From contig JAGFMI010000018.1 in NCBI GenBank assembly GCA_021030905.1, positions 62,001-126,000 on the forward strand: a DNA stretch of 64,000 nt, in the 5' to 3' direction. The translations under genes were made by a program, and so were the position numbers. Positions 36,594 through 47,414 of this stretch are shown in pieces. The notes under the pieces are model-generated. The model did not search any database. It was not told where the DNA came from and worked only from the letters and a program-made list of their open reading frames with translations. The stretch comes from Pyrenula massariospora. Its lineage: Eukaryota; Ascomycota; Eurotiomycetes; Pyrenulales; Pyrenulaceae. Position 1 is the stretch's first letter. Each line of letters opens with the position of its first letter.

Positions 36594-37636
36594 GGATTAT
36601 GTCTCATCAACTATAAACTATATCTCTTGAATAAGAAGCCTGATCCACGTATCATGCTCGTGTCAGGCCGACATGGAGGCGCGATGCGGTTTCCATGCTC
36701 TTCAACTTTATTCCCTACGTATCTCCTGGATAGTAGAAGTCTTGGCTGATCCGATACCTAGCGCTGGCGGGCGCCTTGCTAATTAATCGGATCGGCCGCG
36801 ACTTCTGCTCCCTAGCCTGTGTTGCATCACTCAGTGGGATCCAATACCTGGGGTCGATCGCCTGGCTAAATCCATTAGCACGTTCAACCACAACAGCGGA
36901 ATTTCCAGATACTGACAACATTCTCCTGCCCCTGACCACGAGTACAATTGACAGAAGACAAAGGCACCTAGCAGAAAGAAGATACAACGGGACTCAGTGG
37001 AATCACGATGAACAATCATGACCATGCTTTAGCCGTGGGTGATCTGTTGATCAGAGCTGAGTCGTTTTGGACCAAAGGGACGAAGAACATGTCCGACCCT
37101 CTGCGCTATCGCCTTCTAAACAATGTCGCTTCCAATGGTATGTATTATGTTCGGGATGTCCCTTGGATTCTCCTATCGTCACCGGAGCTCATCTGATGTA
37201 TCAGTTGACATAGATGTCTATGTCTGCTTTTAGATTGAACGTTGATGTTGAAAGAATTGTCGCGACATGGAAAGCAGATCGAGGACGCGGGTTGGCAAAC
37301 TCAGATCTTGAATAGCCATCAGTGTGCATTGACAAGGTGTGATTGGATAAAACACAGCCCCCAATAAGCGCCCTACCTCGTTATCAGCACCTCAGCCTTG
37401 TGCGTAACGTGCCCCACTTCTGCAGATCAAGAGAAGCGTGGTATCTCTTTTGAATGGTGCGCTCCTACATGCACGATAATTTGTGAAGTGTGACTTTCTC
37501 CGATCTATGCCAGTACATGTCCCAACCTTAAGGAAAACGCCCTTAGTGTGATAGGGTATTATCAGCTATCTCGCTTGCATGGTCTTCCTCCAATGGCCCC
37601 AAAACCTCTTGACGAGGATAGCCAGAAGCGATCGGA
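36594..37636. other. Intergenic region upstream of the NLR-like gene
   Basis: About 1 kb without a clear gene. A plus-strand ATG frame at 37008-37196 reads plausibly as a short exon (44 codons to a GTATGT donor near 37139), but I could not find a downstream exon that continues it convincingly. It may hold an unseen first exon or the promoter of the next gene. Confidence 0.35.
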
Positions 37637-38494
37637 ATGTATGTAGCCGTTTGCGAACCCACTCTCGAGTCCTGTCGAGGATCAAAATTTGTACTGATAC
37701 TGTTTACAGTCACGGAAATTCTCATGAAAAAAATCTGTATAACCTTGTCCTCGAAACGTGACGCCGTCTTTGAAACCGAAAACGCGCCGAGCACCTTCAT
37801 CGTCTATGCACACAACAACCCGGAGTTCGGCGAAGCCAACGACCGAGAAGTGAAAAAGATTATCAAGTATCTTGAACTAATTGGATCAAAGGCTCGTTCT
37901 GATAGAAGACCAATTTTGCTGTTAGAAACTCCAGACCCAGAAGCTAAGAATGATATCCTCAAGAATCAGTTCTGCCTTCTTCCAGAAGATTGCGCTATAA
38001 ATCCTGTTGATAAAGTTCTTTTGTGCGTCTCTGAAGTTTTTATCAAGTATTACCGCGACCCAGAGGGCAAGAAATACGCAGACAGCGTATACAGAGCTGG
38101 ATTAGAAGTGGCGAAGAGATTTCGTGGCCAGGGCCAATGCATTAATCATGTGCAGGAGGCGATTCAAGACGTAGTTCATCGGCATATCCGCGAAAGAAAG
38201 GGGGGGTTTCATCATGTTCTAACCGAAGTTGCCTTGATCAATTTGCGAGTTGAGCTGAAAGGAGATTCTGACTTTATAATACCCATCTTTTTGGATCCTA
38301 TCGATGGACCCCTCGATGAATTCCCATTTTTGCGTCCTACCCAGCATCATTTAGTCCGGATGCCAGAGGCGGACGTTAACTTTGACGATTCGGAACGGAC
38401 TCATCGACTATTCTTCAACATCTTGAAAAGAACCTATGACATGACTCCACCATTATTAGACGTTCTAGAGAATGCGTACATCGAGTCCATCTAG
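37637..38494 (+). CDS. NLR-like gene, N-terminal part with possible TIR-like domain
   Basis: First part (285 codons) of a STAND-type gene, ending at an in-frame TAG (38492-38494). The sequence after the TAG stays in the same frame and encodes NACHT plus ankyrin repeats. Visible segments resemble the strand-helix order of TIR/SEFIR domains: TFIVYAHNNPEFG, then helix KKIIKYLELIG, a SDR stretch, VDKVLLCVSEVF, and later DFIIPIFLDPIDGP. That likeness is my inference from pattern, not a family hit. Many fungal NLR-like proteins carry an N-terminal effector domain before NACHT. The start is the first ATG in frame; a second Met lies near residue 30. See the next entry and findings for the interruption. 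Confidence 0.6.
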   Translation: MYVAVCEPTLESCRGSKFVLILFTVTEILMKKICITLSSKRDAVFETENAPSTFIVYAHNNPEFGEANDREVKKIIKYLELIGSKARSDRRPILLLETPDPEAKNDILKNQFCLLPEDCAINPVDKVLLCVSEVFIKYYRDPEGKKYADSVYRAGLEVAKRFRGQGQCINHVQEAIQDVVHRHIRERKGGFHHVLTEVALINLRVELKGDSDFIIPIFLDPIDGPLDEFPFLRPTQHHLVRMPEADVNFDDSERTHRLFFNILKRTYDMTPPLLDVLENAYIESI

Positions 38495-41446
38495 ACTCTA
38501 TTGAAACCTAGGAGCTCCCCATTAGAGATCGAAAAGTTCAAAACAAAGGTTAATCGGAAGACTGATCAATACCTTGAAAACGACGGGCACTACAAGCGTC
38601 CGCAAATCAAACAATCCAACAACGTAAATTCTGCGCCACAAGTTAGAACTAAATTATCTCCTCGATATACGCTGCAAGAATCTGAATGCTTTCAAAAGCT
38701 GAGATATACCGATATTCATGCGCGACGAGATACTATTGACGACAAAATAAACCTAGACAGGACCTGTGGATGGGTGCTGAAAGACGAAACATTTCTTGAC
38801 TGGAGAAAACGACGCCATGCCGACAAAGATCCGAGCATTCTTTGGATCAAAGGTGACCCTGGGAGCGGGAAATCTGTGGTATCCAAGAAAATCCTTATTG
38901 CTGTCGAGCAGGAAGAGAAGAACTCGAGCTGTGTAGTGGTGGTTGCATCCTTCTTCTTCAACGCTCGAGCCGTCACTAAACTTGAAAAGAATACAATGGG
39001 CTTTTTTCGCTCTCTTGTCCACCAGATAATGCAACAAGACGCCGACTTGAGGAAGGAAATTGTCAAGAAACATGTAGATCGTTGCGAAACAGAAGGCGAA
39101 GATTGGGAATGGCAGCAGTCAGAACTGAAGAAGCTTCTGATCTCCGCGGTAAAGAGATCAAGGGGATGGCCGATGTATTTGATCATCGATGCTCTTGACG
39201 AATGCAACAAAGAAGATGTTCCTGACGTTGTCTTTTATTTGCGGGACTTGACGAACGAAGCATTTGCGTCTGGAAATACGTTGAGCATCTGTGTTTCCAG
39301 CCGACACGACAATCCCATCCCAAAGCCAAACCACCCCGAGCCTGAGATCGAAATGAAGAAAGGAAACGGCAAAGACATCGAGGAGTTGGTTCGTGAAAAG
39401 CTGTCCCAGCATGCGCCTGAAGAATTGCTGGAGCCTTGGGTAGGAATAATCTGCAAGAGATCATCGAATAACTTTTTGTATGCCGACCTTGTCGTCAAAC
39501 GGATCACACATAAATTGAGTCACGGGGAGCCACAGTCCGGGATCAAGACTCTGCTACTAGAGACTCCAATGGAGATTAAAGCTCTTTACGATAAATTGAT
39601 TGGCGAATTGAGCGACGAAGACCGGCTGGCGTCATGCACATTATTCCAGTTGGTCCTAGTCGGTAAATTCTCAAATGTGAGAGATTGTCTCGGCTCTCTT
39701 CAATATGCAATGCTTTTCAGCGTACAAAAGTATCTCTCGTTCACTGAGCTCCATGGCAAAGAAGGAGAGCTTGACGACGATTCGTTCTCTCGGCGAATTA
39801 TTTACCTCTCAGGAGGACTGGTCGAGTGTGTTAGACGAGTAAATGGGTTCTTCACCGTCCAGGTCATCCATGAAAGTGTGAGAGAATGGTTCTTTGACGA
39901 TGACGCTTTCTGGCACTTCGACTGTAAATTAGGAACAAACCCTATTGCCAGGAGCCATATTGCCGTCATGGAATGCTGCATCACTATTTTGACTGCTATC
40001 GACTTTCCGATATCATACTCTACGAAAAATTCTGGTGATGAAAGAGTATCGTCGATAATTAGATATGCAATTGAGAATATTTTTCACCATGCTTTGGAAG
40101 CCGAAAAGGCAGGTGAACTACCAAAATCTCTCCTTCACTGTCTTTACGTTAGGAACCACAAGCTCTGGACCAATTGGATCTCGGTGCTAAAAAAGAGAAG
40201 TGACTGGACCGATTGGCATTCGAGATATTTCATGTCCTCTAGTCTGTCTCCGCTCCACCGCTTATGCGCGACTGGATTCACGCTGTCGATCGAGTATCTC
40301 TTGAGAAATTGCGATTCCAAAGACACTGGCCAGGTCAAGGTCGACAATCACGGTCTTAAAGCTTCGATCCTTTACCAGCATACCCAAACGCTCAAGGTGC
40401 TCTTAAGGCACTGCTCGCTGTCCGAAATGAAAGACGAAAAAGGCTCCTCTGCAGTTCATTGGGCTTGTGAAGTGCTATGGTACCGAAACCCAAATTTGCA
40501 TGACTTTTTCGAAATAATCGACATGATTCTTGAGGAAGGTGTAGACATCGATGCTGTTGGTAACGATGGCAAATCAGCCTTAGATCTTGCAATTGAAAGA
40601 CTTGATCTAGAATCTCTGCTTGTGACTATTCGTGGATTGATCCAGCGCGGTGCGAAAGTATTACGGACCGATGAACAAGGCAGGATTGTATGGACAGCTC
40701 TCCATGCACTGCTAAAATCACCTTTTTTCTGCCGAAAGCGTGGGCCACGTCTTGGGGAACTTTGGTTGGTCATTCTCAGAGCGAACCCAGCACAAATATA
40801 TGCCCAAGATCCTCAAGGCAACACTCCATTACACATTGCATCATCTAAAGGAAACAAAGTAGCTGTCAAAGTATTGTTGAAAGAAGGAGCACCCCTGGAC
40901 ATCCGTAATTCTCAGGGACAAACACCCCTTTGGCTCGCAGCAGAGGCTGGATCTACATCAATTTGCACGACACTGCTAGGACAAGGAGCAGATCTTAATA
41001 TCCCAGATATTTCTGGTTCGGCACCGCTTCACATGGCTGTAAAAATATCTCGTCAGTCTGAGACTGTTAAGAGACTACTGGAAAGAGGGGCAAATCCCAA
41101 TGTAAAAGATAGTTCTGGCCAGACGTCACTTCATATTGCAGCCAAAAACTGGGATGTGTATGATAAGGTCAAAGTGCTACTAGAGAATGGAGCGAACCTC
41201 AATACATTACATGAGTTTGGCCGACCGCCGCTACATGTCCCAGTGACAGCAGAGTACCCGCCTGATGGAATCAGATTACTACTGGAAAATGGAGCGCATC
41301 CTAATATACAAGATGAATTTGGCCAAACACCCCTAGATGTTGCGGTTAGGATCGAGAATGTCCGTCTGGAGATGAATGTTAAGCACGATCTGATCTATGC
41401 TGAAATCGCTGCTCGCATCGCTGCTCGTGAAAGGGGCAGATCCTAG
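38495..41446 (+). CDS. NLR-like gene, NACHT NTPase and ankyrin repeat part
   Basis: Continuation, in the same frame after the TAG, of the STAND-type gene. It encodes a NACHT domain with P-loop GDPGSGKS (near residue 125 of this part) and Walker B MYLIIDALDE. Middle regions follow, then from about residue 600 ankyrin repeats such as GNTPLHIASSKGN, GQTPLWLAAEAGS and GQTSLHIAAKNWD. NACHT-ankyrin proteins are signalling NTPases linked to non-self recognition and regulated cell death in fungi. This part has no in-frame ATG before the P-loop: the first Met is about 40 residues after it. It is therefore unlikely to be an independent gene. Either the TAG is bypassed (splicing or readthrough), or the gene is inactive. 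The frame closes at 41446 while ankyrin-like sequence continues in another frame. Confidence 0.8.
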   Translation, partial: TLLKPRSSPLEIEKFKTKVNRKTDQYLENDGHYKRPQIKQSNNVNSAPQVRTKLSPRYTLQESECFQKLRYTDIHARRDTIDDKINLDRTCGWVLKDETFLDWRKRRHADKDPSILWIKGDPGSGKSVVSKKILIAVEQEEKNSSCVVVVASFFFNARAVTKLEKNTMGFFRSLVHQIMQQDADLRKEIVKKHVDRCETEGEDWEWQQSELKKLLISAVKRSRGWPMYLIIDALDECNKEDVPDVVFYLRDLTNEAFASGNTLSICVSSRHDNPIPKPNHPEPEIEMKKGNGKDIEELVREKLSQHAPEELLEPWVGIICKRSSNNFLYADLVVKRITHKLSHGEPQSGIKTLLLETPMEIKALYDKLIGELSDEDRLASCTLFQLVLVGKFSNVRDCLGSLQYAMLFSVQKYLSFTELHGKEGELDDDSFSRRIIYLSGGLVECVRRVNGFFTVQVIHESVREWFFDDDAFWHFDCKLGTNPIARSHIAVMECCITILTAIDFPISYSTKNSGDERVSSIIRYAIENIFHHALEAEKAGELPKSLLHCLYVRNHKLWTNWISVLKKRSDWTDWHSRYFMSSSLSPLHRLCATGFTLSIEYLLRNCDSKDTGQVKVDNHGLKASILYQHTQTLKVLLRHCSLSEMKDEKGSSAVHWACEVLWYRNPNLHDFFEIIDMILEEGVDIDAVGNDGKSALDLAIERLDLESLLVTIRGLIQRGAKVLRTDEQGRIVWTALHALLKSPFFCRKRGPRLGELWLVILRANPAQIYAQDPQGNTPLHIASSKGNKVAVKVLLKEGAPLDIRNSQGQTPLWLAAEAGSTSICTTLLGQGADLNIPDISGSAPLHMAVKISRQSETVKRLLERGANPNVKDSSGQTSLHIAAKNWDVYDKVKVLLENGANLNTLHEFGRPPLHVPVTAEYPPDGIRLLLENGAHPNIQDEFGQTPLDVAVRIENVRLEMNVKHDLIYAEIAARIAARERGRS

Positions 41447-41603
41447 CCTACAAGATATTTCTGGCAAGACGATGCAGGATATCGCTCGATATTGTCGTTA
41501 TCATAAGGAGATTATCGAGCTATTGAAGCCTCGACCTGAAGAAGATTCAAGGAATCGCGCGCGCCTCCATAACCTGCTGAGATGGATATTTGCGCCACTG
41601 TAG
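41397..41603 (+). pseudogene. Out-of-frame ankyrin tail of the NLR-like gene
   Basis: A second frame overlapping the 3' end of the previous gene reads LLVKGADPSLQDISGKT followed by RYCRYHKEIIELLKP, the pattern of one more ankyrin repeat. It is shifted relative to the main frame, and its own frame is closed just upstream (near 41391). A single indel between about 41393 and 41430 would join them. A 70-bp GT-AG intron could also link the frames, but it would remove part of the repeat. I read it as a decayed 3' end. Confidence 0.5.
41405..41428 (+). repeat. 12-bp imperfect tandem duplication in ankyrin tail
   Basis: The unit ATCGCTGCTCGC is followed directly by ATCGCTGCTCGT, differing only in the last base. 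It sits in the interval where the reading frame of the NLR-like gene changes. A 12-bp unit does not itself shift frame, but such repeats are prone to slippage. Confidence 0.75.
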
Positions 41604-41698
41604 AGCACAGATTGGGGACGTGTGTATTGTAATGCGGGCTTTGCGATGCCTTAGCCACCATGTTATCGTATGTATAAGCCGACTTTAGGTAACAAAAG

Positions 41699-42220
41699 TC
41701 ACTCCACCCCCGTCCCCTCGCCTCGTTGATCTTCCACAATCTCCATGAGCCACCTAGTCACCCCATCCTCACGCACAACCCCTCCTAGCCTGATTCTATG
41801 CCCTCTATATGTCTCTCTTCCTTCCGCTACCTCCTTCCCTCCCGGCTGTCCCCACGCGTTGACCTCCTTCACCCACTGCAGCAGCTTCAGGCTGGCGTAC
41901 ACGAGCCGTACCGCATCTGCTGGACAATCTACGTCTCCCTTCAAGTCCAGAAGTTGAATTTGTAACTTAGACCAAACGCGGCGACTGCGATGATGAGCAA
42001 GAAGGGAAGAATGCCTAGCGATAGACCAACAGCAAGCCGGAGTTGGTACTCGTTGGCTGCCTGACAGAGGCTGAGGTTGCAGAGCTGAGGAGAGAGTCGA
42101 GAAAGAGGACTCCGTAGCTATCTTTAATAGCATGTCAGCGGTGCGTTGTTCATTGAGAAGGCGAGGTACAAAATACCTTGTGGCGACGTTGATAGGCCTA
42201 CCGAACTGAAGGTCACCCAT
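41699..42220 (-). CDS. Hypothetical protein
   Basis: A single ATG-started frame of 173 codons. The C-terminal half, with GHRIRLGGVVREDGVTRWLMEIVEDQ-type charged and aliphatic mixing, looks like real coding sequence; the Ser/Gln-rich middle is less convincing. I recognise no domain, signal peptide or membrane segment. A short intron near the 5' end is possible. It may be a small lineage-specific gene or a remnant. Confidence 0.4.
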   Translation of the reverse strand: MGDLQFGRPINVATRYFVPRLLNEQRTADMLLKIATESSFSTLSSALQPQPLSGSQRVPTPACCWSIARHSSLLAHHRSRRVWSKLQIQLLDLKGDVDCPADAVRLVYASLKLLQWVKEVNAWGQPGGKEVAEGRETYRGHRIRLGGVVREDGVTRWLMEIVEDQRGEGTGVE

Positions 42221-42709
42221 ATCATGTTAGAAGTTCATATTAACTAGGCATTTCTGCAGCAATCTTGGGCACAGCTTTCCGCACAAGTGGGTTCCTGTCA
42301 TCAGCGAGAGTGCTGAGATTAGGAGTGAGGTGAAGCTTCTCCTATAGATTCCATTTGTCCTCCAGCGCAACAGGGTGAGGGAATTAAGGCTAAGAACTAG
42401 ACTATCGACCCGGTTCGATGCCTATGGATTCCGTGTAAAAGTCTTTAGACAGAGCAGATAACTGGAAGCGCAGACCGGAAGCGATGCATGGGACCGGTGC
42501 GATAATCGGTGGAGTTTAAAAGATGGTGTGGTTGCGAAGACGTACAGAGTTCTAATTTCAGAATCTTAGGAAATACATGACGCTACTGCAGCCAGGCTTA
42601 GGACAGTTGGGAAAGCAAGTCTTATAGATGGAGTATTTTACAAGCCCATATAGAATCCAAGGTGTCGCAAAGGCTGTCAGGCTGCTCCTCACGCTCAAGG
42701 AGCTTCTCT

Positions 42710-43910
42710 TCAATGAAGTAACATGTTCGCAGAAGTTCCCCATCCAGCTGGGATGGTATGACGCTCGATCTTCAGATTCAGTACAGTGCCAAAGTCTGTG
42801 CGGTTAGTGTTCCAATCCAGAGTTATCGGACCCGGCAGCTCGGCCTGTATGATCGGTCAGGGCTGCCTGAAGGAAGCTGAAAGACTTACCTCTTTATCAG
42901 AGCGAAGAACAATACTTCCGTAGTCAAGTGAAACGAGATGACAAGGTGAACAGAACTCGTAGAAATAGTCCCAAGGATCTTCAAGAATGCACTGATCCAG
43001 CAGTACTGTAGAAAAAGCTTCGCCAATCCTCGCAAGTACTCGGTTAGGTTCCGCATCGGCATTTTTCAAGTCGTCCATTGCATGGCGGAAGGACCTTATC
43101 TTATCTTCAAAGGAACGCCTAGTAGCCACCTGCCCTCCAGATTCTGAGCAAGAACGCTCACCTTGCGTTGCTATATTACAAGGTGGGGTGCCTGAGCCAA
43201 CCTTATCAGATTCTTCACGAGTTACTTGAGCTTGGCCACTCGCTTTTTGAGCTTTAGTTTTGAGTCGCCTACGGTAATTTCGAAAGATCTTCTCCGCTGT
43301 AGCATGATCAATATCGGGTACCTCTTCTTCAAAGCAAGGACCCAGATTCTGTCTCAAATATTTGGGATCCTCGAGAATGCTCTGCTCAGATAGGCGATTC
43401 TGTTGAATATTCGTTTCAAGCTTCTTCACGACCTCTGGACGTTCGTACTTGTTGTAGCCCCACTGCTTAATCTTCTTCTTCCATTGACGCTCACTGAAAG
43501 GGATTCGTATTAGCTAATACCCTAAGACGTGGAGAATACCGCAGATTCGTGTTCCCTCCCAGAATCGGGAAGGAGGAAAGGGTTACATGGACTCACGTAG
43601 CACAGAAATTGTAATTGACCGTAATCTCTTTCGTAGCTTGCTTTAAGGTCATATCTCTCACTAAGTAGAGCTCGCGAAACGGAAACTTCACTCTCTCCCA
43701 TTCTTCGTCAGCATGACGGGAGCTCTGCTTTTTAGCATGATCCTTTTGTTGTTTGTGAGTCTCAGAAACCACGTTAGAGGATGCCTTGGCATTGCCGGAC
43801 AAACCGACACCACCGGCGGTAGAGGGGAAAAATCCAGAGAGCTCGAAATTCTGGAGTTCAAATTGATCAGTTGTTAGCTGATGGAGTTGATCTTCCTGGA
43901 GTGTGGCCAT
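42710..43910 (-). CDS. Clr5-domain protein
   Basis: Three exons (43910-43597, 43493-42890, 42844-42710) join in frame to about 350 residues. The exon 1-2 junction completes a Clr5-type domain at about residues 68-130. It begins EWERVKFPFRELYLVRDMTL, continues KEITVNYNFCAT-ERQWKKKIKQWGYNK, and shows the spaced Trp and basic residues of the family. The rest is charged, with RIGEAF and LDQCILEDPWDYFYEF segments and no other known domain. Clr5-domain proteins are abundant in filamentous ascomycetes and largely uncharacterised; the name comes from a fission yeast silencing factor. The introns of 103 and 45 bp have GT-AG ends. The function is unknown, and a role in nucleic acid binding is only suggested by the basic domain. 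Confidence 0.75.
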
Positions 43911-45394
43911 TGGATCGGAAGTAGAACCTTAGGAGATGTAGACGGAACAGGACATTAGAAATGAAGAGAGGGAAAGGTCTACGAAAAGAAAGGAACTTGC
44001 GGATAGCCGCGCCTTTAAAATGCTGTGAGCATTATGAAGAAACCCGTCGTATACTGACAAGATTCCAAGGTCGACACAAGGACCTAAAGATTGGGAAGCG
44101 CACTTCGCTCCAGATATCGGTGATGGAAATCTTCTGAATGGACGGCGGTCAGAACCTGCTTTGTGGCTGAAACAGCGGAGTTCAGGTCTTTGAGCAAGTG
44201 CTTCGTCACCATCGGCCAGTCACCCAAGCATAGGTTGAAAGCACTGACGGTGCTGCAAGGCTGGGGATAGGGATGTGCGGGGTCTTTGCATGTCCAAAGA
44301 ACCGGTCCTTTGGTCAACATCTGATCCTGGAGTCAGGTTTGCGGTCCTTACTTCGCACCCAGCCTTTTGATCGGCGCTGGTCCTTTGGTCGACTCCTGGC
44401 GCAGATTTGTCGGACCACCAGAGGGTTCGCAAGGTGCCATAATGTAGTGCAAGCCCGGCAGTCCTAATATAGAATTAGATTGACTTAGCCTAATCTAGAA
44501 ATTAGTCGTCTGCCTTGTACTCTGCAGAAAGCAGTATTCCGAATCCCCCGTGCCGCCTCGTGCTGAGGAAAAGCGCCTTGTCATGCACGTGAAAACTTAC
44601 GAGGACAACAGTCCACTAAGCTGGTTTCGTTAGAACCGTCTCTCTGACTGCCTGAGCGTAGTGGCTCCCGAAAGCTGCACCAAATGCTCTTGACAATAAG
44701 CTACTATCCACAGATTATGACCACTCCTTACAAATTTTAAGGATCAAAGATTGAGCTCGTCTTCCATCGCTTCGCGTTAGTTCGCAATACCCGACTTAAT
44801 CAGAACGCAGAGATCCTTGAAGGTACCGGGCATCAAGCTACGAGGTAATTGTGGGAGGCGATAACGGCGATCAAAACTTTCAGAAGCCTTAATGTAAACC
44901 ATGTATTCCTTTGGATGCGATGGAATACTGACAAATTCATGACCCCAACTTCGCCCCCTTCCCGTAGCTACGCCTGCCCAGTGCCTCCCCCAAGCTTCCA
45001 CCAGGTCAATTTCCACTTATCCGGCCTGCTGGTCAAAATTATTCTTGACAATTACATGACTGCGCGAGCGCACTTAGAAACCGAGCAAAAATATAAGGCC
45101 AAGTATTTCTGGATATTTCATGAATTATACCCATGGGTCACGGAAAAATTGTACTTGTCGCTCTTTGTCGGCGATCATCGTCTCAAGCAAACACTATACC
45201 ACGAAATAGCAATGTCACGGATGTTGGCCGAAGTCCGAATAGGAGGTAAAGGTGGTATGAACCATCTCCTGTCTTAAAAGCATTAGGAAAATCTCCCAAA
45301 CATGATTCTATGCACTTCAATTGGCAATTGTGGATCCTTTGCCCGTGAAATGTGCGCAATATCTCGTTAGCTGCAAGACAACCACTAAAGAGCT
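43911..45394. other. Intergenic region with a short direct repeat
   Basis: About 1.5 kb without a convincing gene. A plus-strand frame at 44849-45277 has weak coding character and no family match. The motif TGGTCCTTTGGTC occurs in near-identical form twice about 78 bp apart (near 44.31 and 44.39 kb). Confidence 0.4.
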
Positions 45395-46789
45395 ATGAGC
45401 ACATTTACGCTATGGATGCTTACCCTCACAGTACTAGCAGCGTGTGAAGGCGAACTACGTGGTCCTACGTACTGGGTAGATCAATCGTGCCGCCGCTCTG
45501 ATAGGCATTTTGAGAAGGCTTATAGCGAAGCTCGAGCGTGGGCACGTCGTGGATCCGAAGGATTGCAATCTCAAACAGATACGATACACAAGACTTATTT
45601 CAACCGGATTTTTTTACCACCAGAGGATCCTGAATACCAACGATATGTAAGGGCTGTTGTGAGTGAGTAATGATTTGTTGCGACTCTTGGTTGTCCACTA
45701 AATCGCGCTGCATAGACGTTCTGAACCAAATAGCGAATGCGAGCCCACTGCGATACAGTGATCGAAAATTGGCGCAAAATCGGTTTTATTGTGATGATGA
45801 TCCCATGGATCCAGCTCCGAATAATAGAACTAGATGGACGCTTAGGGAGGATCCTCAGCGGGCGCCTGAGGATAACGTACCGCAGGCACAGCGTCCATCA
45901 TTTCTTTTTGCCCAGCATGGTACCTTATATCAAGAGTGGGAAGACAAGGACAACCAAATGTAAAACCTCCAATTCAACCATTCTCTGATATAATGTTTGA
46001 CCTTGTACCTGACCCATTTAGACTCATGGGTAAAAGTATCGGCTGTCACGCTGTTGGGGCTCAAGCGGAAACATATTGGCACGGCAGAAAGGAGGTGACA
46101 GACCAGATCCAAATGAGATCCACAACTACAGTCTGTTCTCAGCCCAGACTTGTATGTGAGATTATTGACCAAGTTATCTTTCACGCTAGTTATGCGAACG
46201 TCAAATCAATACCACATGGTTTCCTAGTCTACACTCTATACCCCGTAACGCAAATCTTGGTGCCGTGCGTCCTTTCGGTCCTTACTCATCTATCAATAGT
46301 TTTCGGTCGATAACATCTTTCGTCCTCTTGCGTGAGGTAAACCATTCCCAATCCATCCTTTCTTCACTCCTTCTAACCCTTCCTCTCCAGGCGCTCCACC
46401 AGTGGCCATTTTAATGTAAGTCAAAGCTTCCTTGACATTGTACCATCGCCCCCCATTTTCTTGACTCTTCTTATTTCCAGCAATCTGGCCATAATTTCTA
46501 TCCATCTACTCAAACACTAAACACCGTGCCTGTAGACGCCAACCAAAGAATCGACCCGGCATTCGAGGGTAACGCCTTAGGCTGGGAGGAGTCTATACAC
46601 ATGAGCAGGGTCGGACGGACAACAAATCCGGAAAACTATGCGTTCTTTGGACTCTTAGCTAGTCTCGCAGCTCGCGGGTGGCGGCTAAGCAAGGACGAAC
46701 GTCGGGCGACGGATGGGTATCTGGAGTGGGATCCGAGCGTGATGTTTCTGGAGCCGGCGGCTAGGTTAGCCAAGAGAGGACCAACTTAG
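45395..46789 (+). CDS. Putative secreted protein (weak M35-peptidase-like pattern)
   Basis: The ATG opens a hydrophobic leader (TLWMLTLTVLAACEG), a likely signal peptide. Exon 1 (45395-45662) joins exon 2 from 45716 in frame (RAVV-NVLNQIANASPL). Further coding-like stretches follow in shifting frames: FYCDDDP, then MFDLVPDPFRLMGKSIGCHAVGAQAETYW. After two probable short introns (about 46332-46390 and 46418-46479), NPENYAFFGLLASLAARGW ends at the TAG. That last pattern recalls fungal secreted proteins with a lysine-specific or deuterolysin-like peptidase fold, but I see no HExxH zinc site. Exons between 45.96 and 46.33 kb are not resolved, and the gene could be damaged. Function is not assigned. 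Confidence 0.4.
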
Positions 46790-47414
46790 AGGATCAGGAG
46801 GAGTTGTCTGCGGGATTGGAGGTCAATGAATGGATCAGGTGTTGGACGGTCAATGGGACAAGATGGGGCCAAGGCTATCAGGAGCTGAGGACGTGAGGTG
46901 GTCGATGGTGAGGGCCTCCCATCTTCTTATCTGCTTACACGAGTCTTGAGTGGAATCATGCTGTAATTACACAGCGCTTTCGCCGGCTGAAGGAAAATGT
47001 GACGCTCTGAGTTAAAAGAACCGGAAAACATATCAATCTCGCCATCATAGCGTGTCGTTTCTAACGCCTTAGAGCCGCAAGCATCTGATGCGCGGACTCT
47101 TTGACACAGCACAGCTCCGAGGCCGGTCTCAAAGGCGGGCATCGAAGCACTCCTTCATCTAGACAAGATATTTGACACCTTACTACCATAGACACCCTGC
47201 AACACTCCATCGCGGAAACCGTAAACCCCTTAACAGCTAACCCGAGCCTAGCACAGGCATCGAGACCTACCGCCAAAGACCCCGCCATACCCAAACACCC
47301 GATAAGATAAGGTTCCGAGCCCCATCCCTGATAAGATCCCCGCAAACCCCCAAAGCTCCCGCCCAAAAAACCAATCCCCCCCTCTCCACCCTTCCACCCA
47401 TCCACACACATACA
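46790..47414. other. Intergenic region, no gene seen
   Basis: About 625 bp. The right end (47.34-47.41 kb) is strongly C-rich on the plus strand, probably the promoter or 5' UTR of the small gene that follows. The long antisense frame there is a result of that base bias. Confidence 0.45.

Noticed and set aside
36776-37196. Two overlapping short plus-strand frames before the NLR-like gene
   Set aside because: Neither matches a family, and I could not join the second to a downstream exon without stops.
42395-42425. GGTTCGA motif resembling a tRNA B-box
   Set aside because: No matching A-box at the right distance and no cloverleaf.
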